Positions 5,931-8,514 of a stretch of 8,514 nucleotides of DNA are shown here, in pieces (the first letter of the stretch is position 1; every line of letters starts with the position of its first letter). Under the pieces are notes generated by a model. That model did not search any database. It saw only the letters and a program-made list of their open reading frames with translations, and was not told the DNA's origin. Position numbers and translations under genes: made by a program. The DNA comes from Bacillota bacterium. GTDB taxonomy: Bacteria > Bacillota > Bacilli > Alicyclobacillales > SLC66. The DNA lies in assembly GCA_021820825.1 (NCBI GenBank), contig JAKADD010000063.1, positions 1,751 to 10,264 of the forward strand, written 5' to 3'.

Positions 5931-6638
5931 TCAGAGCGCCGGATTCTGCTTTTGCACGCCGCTTCCCTTGTCCAGCCGATCCACATGCAGGATTTGACCA
6001 TCCCAGGCCGCGTAGAAGACATCCTTAGGCGAATCGTATCCAAGCGCTGTCAACTGCTCCTGGAGCCATTGCGGCGACTTGTCTACAGACGCCAGCTTGT
6101 CAACCAGCACTTCACCACTTACAATGAGCGAAGTCGGCATCACGGTAGGCTGCACTGTGACACCCAAGTCCGCCGCCGTCACGGGACGCTGATTCGCTTT
6201 TGGAAATACGGACAGTTTCCCCGACGTTTCCAGAATCGCAAATTCAACGTCGGCGACATTGGACACATTTTTTTCGCGCAGTTGCACAAGGAGATCGCTC
6301 ATGCTGTAACGGGTTCGCTTCATCTCACTGTCGTTGATCTCGCCATTCGCGACGAGAACCGAGGGCTTGCCTTCGACCAGTTCGTAGACGCGGCGACTCC
6401 GCAGGGAGAGAAACGAAACCCCGATCTGCATCAAAACAAGCAGTCCAATGATAAACGCGCCGTGCCAGATGGGAATCCGCAGATCCTGTAGAGCCATGGC
6501 GGAAATTTCGGCGATCATGATCGATACGACGAGATCAAACACAGAGAGTTTGCCAATTTCCCGCTTGCCCATAATGCGCAAGGCTAAAAATACGAACGCA
6601 TAGGTGAACAGCGTGCGGATAAACAGGTTACCGATCAT
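5931..6638 (-). CDS. DUF421 (YetF/YrbG-like) membrane protein
   Basis: Membrane protein of unknown biochemical function. Members such as YetF and the 2Duf protein have been linked to Bacillus spore membrane properties and resistance. The 235 residues are normal length. Three hydrophobic segments (about 5-20, 32-50 and 58-78) surround the family hallmark RIMGKREIGKLSVFDLVVSI (21-40). A soluble domain follows, with GKPSVLVANGEIN (90-102), a helix DLLVQLREKNV (115-125), DVEFAILETSGKLSVF (130-145) and a second alpha/beta unit to the C-terminus. ATG 6638 is the first start after an in-frame TGA. AAAAGGAA lies upstream but about 12 bases away, a long spacer. B. subtilis keeps the homologue yrbG beside spoVB and yrzE, in agreement with the genes here, though orientation differs. 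Confidence 0.93.
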   Translation of the reverse strand: MIGNLFIRTLFTYAFVFLALRIMGKREIGKLSVFDLVVSIMIAEISAMALQDLRIPIWHGAFIIGLLVLMQIGVSFLSLRSRRVYELVEGKPSVLVANGEINDSEMKRTRYSMSDLLVQLREKNVSNVADVEFAILETSGKLSVFPKANQRPVTAADLGVTVQPTVMPTSLIVSGEVLVDKLASVDKSPQWLQEQLTALGYDSPKDVFYAAWDGQILHVDRLDKGSGVQKQNPAL

Positions 6639-6668
6639 TTGTCAACCACATTCCTTTTCGCGACATTG

Positions 6669-6696
6669 CCAGCTCACCTTATCCAGCTCACCTTAT
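6669..6696. repeat. Perfect tandem duplication of 14 bp upstream of trmB
   Basis: CCAGCTCACCTTAT occurs twice with no gap (6669-6682 and 6683-6696), ending four bases before the AGGAGG of trmB. It lies in the 75-bp divergent interval between the DUF421 gene and trmB, where both 5' regions must sit. On the minus strand each copy contains AAGGTGA, a ribosome-binding-like string, but no ATG is placed to use it. I see no clear promoter in this interval. Confidence 0.9.
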
Positions 6697-6700
6697 TATG

Positions 6701-6706
6701 AGGAGG
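6701..6706 (+). promoter_or_regulatory. Ribosome-binding site that fixes the TTG start of trmB
   Basis: AGGAGG ends seven bases before TTG 6714. No in-frame ATG exists near the expected N-terminus, so the TTG start is well supported. Confidence 0.85.
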
Positions 6707-6713
6707 AACGCGC

Positions 6714-7364
6714 TTGAGAATTCGCGGCAGAGACAAAGTTCCGGCGCTGCTCGAAATGGCGGCGCCGATTCTGGTTGACGCCGAGCAGGACAAAGCCCTG
6801 CCCGACGGCTGGCTGGACGGGTACGATCGCCGCTGTCTGGAGGTTGGCTGTGGACGCGGATCATTTATCTGCCAAATGGCGGACAGCGCGCCAAACACCC
6901 TGTTTGTCGCCTTTGAGAAGTTTCTTGAAATCATCGCCAGGGCAGCCGCGCTCGCCACTCAGCGGGATCTGCAAAATGCCCGCTTCATCCGTACGGATGC
7001 GGTAAAAGCGGAACAGCTATTGCCACAGCACGCGTTCGATGTGATCTACCTCAATTTTTCCGATCCGTGGCCGCGCAGACGCAACGACATCAAACGACTC
7101 ACACACCAGCGCTACCTGCAGATCTACAGGAATCTGCTGAAAACTGCTGGCTGGCTGGAGTTCAAGACAGACAACGCCGCATTTTTCGAATGGTCAGTCG
7201 AATCTTTCCAGAAAGCGGGGTGGAGTGTACAGGCCATCGACCGGAGCGTACCAGCCGCCGCCCCGTCGGGAGAAGAAAAGTCAGCCAAATATATTCAGAC
7301 GGAGTATGAGCAGCGTTTTCGCGCCCAGGGAATTCCGATTCAACACCTGCGCGCCTTGCCGTAA
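6714..7364 (+). CDS. trmB: tRNA (guanosine(46)-N7)-methyltransferase TrmB
   Basis: Uses S-adenosylmethionine to form m7G at position 46 in the tRNA variable loop. The 216-residue length is typical. The Rossmann-fold methyltransferase motifs are in order: LEVGCGRGSF (42-51) with Glu43 and the SAM-binding glycines, the acidic end of strand two at Glu68, Asp95 in RTDA, the family signature NFSDPWPRRR (114-123) with Asp117 expected to be catalytic, LEFKTDN (148-154), and TEYEQRF (196-202), whose Thr-x-x-Glu contacts substrate in known structures. All key residues are present, so it should be active. The start is TTG 6714. The TIGR04086 gene follows 107 bases downstream on the same strand. A bulged hairpin (7352-7371) overlaps the stop codon but has no T-run. 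Confidence 0.97.
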   Translation: MRIRGRDKVPALLEMAAPILVDAEQDKALPDGWLDGYDRRCLEVGCGRGSFICQMADSAPNTLFVAFEKFLEIIARAAALATQRDLQNARFIRTDAVKAEQLLPQHAFDVIYLNFSDPWPRRRNDIKRLTHQRYLQIYRNLLKTAGWLEFKTDNAAFFEWSVESFQKAGWSVQAIDRSVPAAAPSGEEKSAKYIQTEYEQRFRAQGIPIQHLRALP

Positions 7365-7411
7365 GCAAGCGCTCCACTGCACAGCCCCTGCCTCCCGGTT
7401 CACTGACATAA

Positions 7412-7457
7412 GTGGGACTGGCCCCACATATACACTTAGGGAACAAGCCTTTTCCCT
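7412..7457 (+). repeat. Two small stem-loops before the TIGR04086 gene
   Basis: GTGGG/CCCAC (7412-7416 with 7423-7427, six-base loop) and AGGGAA/TTCCCT (7438-7443 with 7452-7457, eight-base loop) lie in the 107-bp gap after trmB. The second ends immediately before the GGGAGGG ribosome-binding site, so its folding could affect access to that site. Neither is followed by a T-run. Confidence 0.4.
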
Positions 7458-7464
7458 GGGAGGG
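7458..7464 (+). promoter_or_regulatory. Ribosome-binding site that fixes the TTG start of the TIGR04086 gene
   Basis: GGGAGGG ends seven bases before TTG 7472. An upstream in-frame ATG at 7412 would add 20 residues with no ribosome-binding site and would run through two hairpins, so it is rejected. Confidence 0.7.
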
Positions 7465-7471
7465 TCGCCGG

Positions 7472-7870
7472 TTGAAAAACAGGATATGGAGTGATCTGCG
7501 AACAGACTTTAACGGTTCTCCATTGATTTTGGGCGTGATTGGCGCCTTTGTAGTATCGCTGTTATGCACACTGGTCATGGCAGGCATTTATACGTGGACC
7601 ACCATTTCCGAATCAACGCTTCCCTACACCGCCTATACGATCAACGCCGTTTCCGTGCTGTTTGGCGCCGTCCTGTCGGCCCGCAGCGCCGGGGTTAAAG
7701 GTTGGTACTACGGTGGTGTCACTGCGCTCCTGTTCAGCGCCATGCTGGCGATCGTGGGAAGCCTGGTGGATCTCAGCGCCGCCTTTCAATTGGAGACTGT
7801 AGTCCGTATTGCCATTTTGGGGTTGATCGGATCGTTTGGCGGGATGATTGGAGTCAATCTCAAACGGTGA
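7472..7870 (+). CDS. TIGR04086 family (YrzE-like) membrane protein
   Basis: Small membrane protein of unknown function from spore-forming Firmicutes, usually found near yajC, secDF and spoVB; B. subtilis YrzE is the likely counterpart. From TTG 7472 it has 132 residues. Four transmembrane helices are predicted at about 17-39, 51-70, 79-99 and 109-129, with a short polar N-terminus and a Lys-Arg C-terminus. The stretch GAVLSARSAGVKGWYYGG (65-82) between helices 2 and 3 is the conserved part: a basic cytoplasmic loop followed by a glycine-rich helix start. The assignment rests on size, topology, this motif and the synteny. It ends 72 bases from the convergent map gene, with a large stem-loop between them. 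Confidence 0.85.
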   Translation: MKNRIWSDLRTDFNGSPLILGVIGAFVVSLLCTLVMAGIYTWTTISESTLPYTAYTINAVSVLFGAVLSARSAGVKGWYYGGVTALLFSAMLAIVGSLVDLSAAFQLETVVRIAILGLIGSFGGMIGVNLKR

Positions 7871-7885
7871 CAGCCAAACGCACGC

Positions 7886-7936
7886 GGGCTCAAGGAGACG
7901 GCCAGCGCTTTGCGCGATAGCCGCCTGCTTGAGCCC
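7886..7936. terminator. Candidate bidirectional terminator between the TIGR04086 gene and map
   Basis: GGGCTCAAG (7886-7894) pairs perfectly with CTTGAGCCC (7928-7936). The 33 bases between hold nested pairs CGGC/GCCG (7899-7902 with 7920-7923) and GCGC/GCGC (7905-7908 with 7912-7915), giving a stacked stem-loop. It fills the gap between two convergent genes, where a shared terminator is expected. The lack of a T-run on both sides keeps confidence modest. Confidence 0.5.
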
Positions 7937-7942
7937 CGTCAG

Positions 7943-8514
7943 CTACAGAGTGGTCAAGATCAGCGGCCCCTCCGAGGTGATCGCGAGTGTATGCTCGTAC
8001 TGCGCGGACAGAGAACCGTCCGCAGTGCGCGCGGTCCATCCGTCGGAATCGACCTGCGCCTTGTAGGTACCCAGATTCAACATCGGTTCAATGGTGAGAC
8101 ACAGCCCCTCACGAAGCTCCATTCCTCTTCCCGCGCTGCCGTAGTGCGGAACCACGGGATCCTCATGCATCTCTTGACCGATGCCGTGTCCAGCAAATTG
8201 CTTGACAACACCCAATCCGCACTCGACTGCAAACGCCTCAATCGCGTGCGCAATGTCGCCAATCCGATTCCCTGGAATCGCCTGTTCTATTCCGAGAAAG
8301 AGGGCCGTTTCTGTCGCGCGCAAAAGTCTCTCCGCGTCCTCAGACACGTTGCCCACCGGATATGTCCAGGCAGAGTCGGCGAGCCATCCCCGCCGATTGA
8401 CAACCATGTCAATCGTCACGATATCCCCTTCGGCCAGCGGTTCACGCGAGGGGAAGCCGTGGCAGATCACATCGTTGACCGACGCACAGGTGGCGTACGG
8501 GTACCCATGATAGC
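7943..8514 (-). CDS. map: Type I methionine aminopeptidase, N-terminus beyond the right edge
   Basis: Cytosolic two-metal enzyme that removes the initiator methionine from new proteins. The window holds the C-terminal 189 residues; roughly 60 N-terminal residues are missing. The reading frame is open through base 8512 and begins YHGYPYATCASVNDVICHGF. Every metal and substrate residue expected of the family is visible: the substrate-contacting His in ICHGFP, Asp in DIVTIDMVV, Asp in WLADSAW, His in FAGHGIGQEMHEDP (two His), Glu in LTIEPM and Glu in AQYEHTLAI. The compact C-terminus without an extension fits type I rather than type II enzymes. The gene converges on the TIGR04086 gene. In many Firmicutes map lies beside secY and adk; here it is in a different neighbourhood, so it may be a second copy. 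Confidence 0.96.
   Translation of the reverse strand, partial: YHGYPYATCASVNDVICHGFPSREPLAEGDIVTIDMVVNRRGWLADSAWTYPVGNVSEDAERLLRATETALFLGIEQAIPGNRIGDIAHAIEAFAVECGLGVVKQFAGHGIGQEMHEDPVVPHYGSAGRGMELREGLCLTIEPMLNLGTYKAQVDSDGWTARTADGSLSAQYEHTLAITSEGPLILTTL

Noticed and set aside
5339..6043. 234-codon minus-strand open frame
   Set aside because: It covers the 3' half of spoVB in antisense and runs into the DUF421 gene in another frame; low-complexity Arg/Gln-rich translation without a family.

Overview
The window looks like chromosomal DNA from a spore-forming Firmicute of moderately high GC content. The gene set matches the Bacillus subtilis neighbourhood around secDF: a TIGR04086/YrzE-like membrane protein, a DUF421 (YrbG-like) protein, SpoVB, a ComN-type post-transcriptional regulator and SecDF. 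SecD and SecF are separate genes here, not one fused protein as in B. subtilis. An Alicyclobacillaceae-like host is my best guess, but this is inferred from family content and base composition only. I see no rRNA, tRNA, CRISPR array, transposase or phage gene.

Layout. On the minus strand, read from right to left: a ComN-like gene (4133-3189), a strong GC-rich hairpin, a sigma-A-type promoter, secD (3032-1803), secF (1806-895, four-base ATGA overlap with secD), a 330-bp gene-free stretch rich in inverted repeats, and the first 188 codons of a cation diffusion facilitator (CDF) transporter that runs off the left edge. On the plus strand, spoVB (4331-5920) diverges from the ComN-like gene and converges on the minus-strand DUF421 gene (6638-5931). 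trmB (6714-7364) and the TIGR04086 gene (7472-7870) follow on plus. A type I methionine aminopeptidase gene (map), lacking its N-terminus, converges on them from the right edge.

Functional picture. SecD and SecF are auxiliary subunits that use the proton motive force to complete Sec-dependent secretion. SpoVB is a MOP-superfamily lipid-linked sugar flippase-like protein tied to spore cortex synthesis. ComN-type proteins act post-transcriptionally. TrmB modifies tRNA and Map trims N-terminal methionine from new proteins. The shared theme is membrane, secretion and sporulation housekeeping. Four of the eight genes appear to use GTG or TTG starts; for three of these the choice rests on a good ribosome-binding site.

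Most of the window is conserved core. The unusual parts are the ComN-like gene, whose C-terminal domain carries a roughly 215-residue low-complexity extension containing seven perfect 9-bp repeats (Ala-Val-Glu), and two intergenic regions. One holds a perfect 26-bp inverted repeat in the presumed leader of the CDF gene. The other holds a perfect 19-bp hairpin just upstream of the secD promoter. I found no convincing new multi-gene system.
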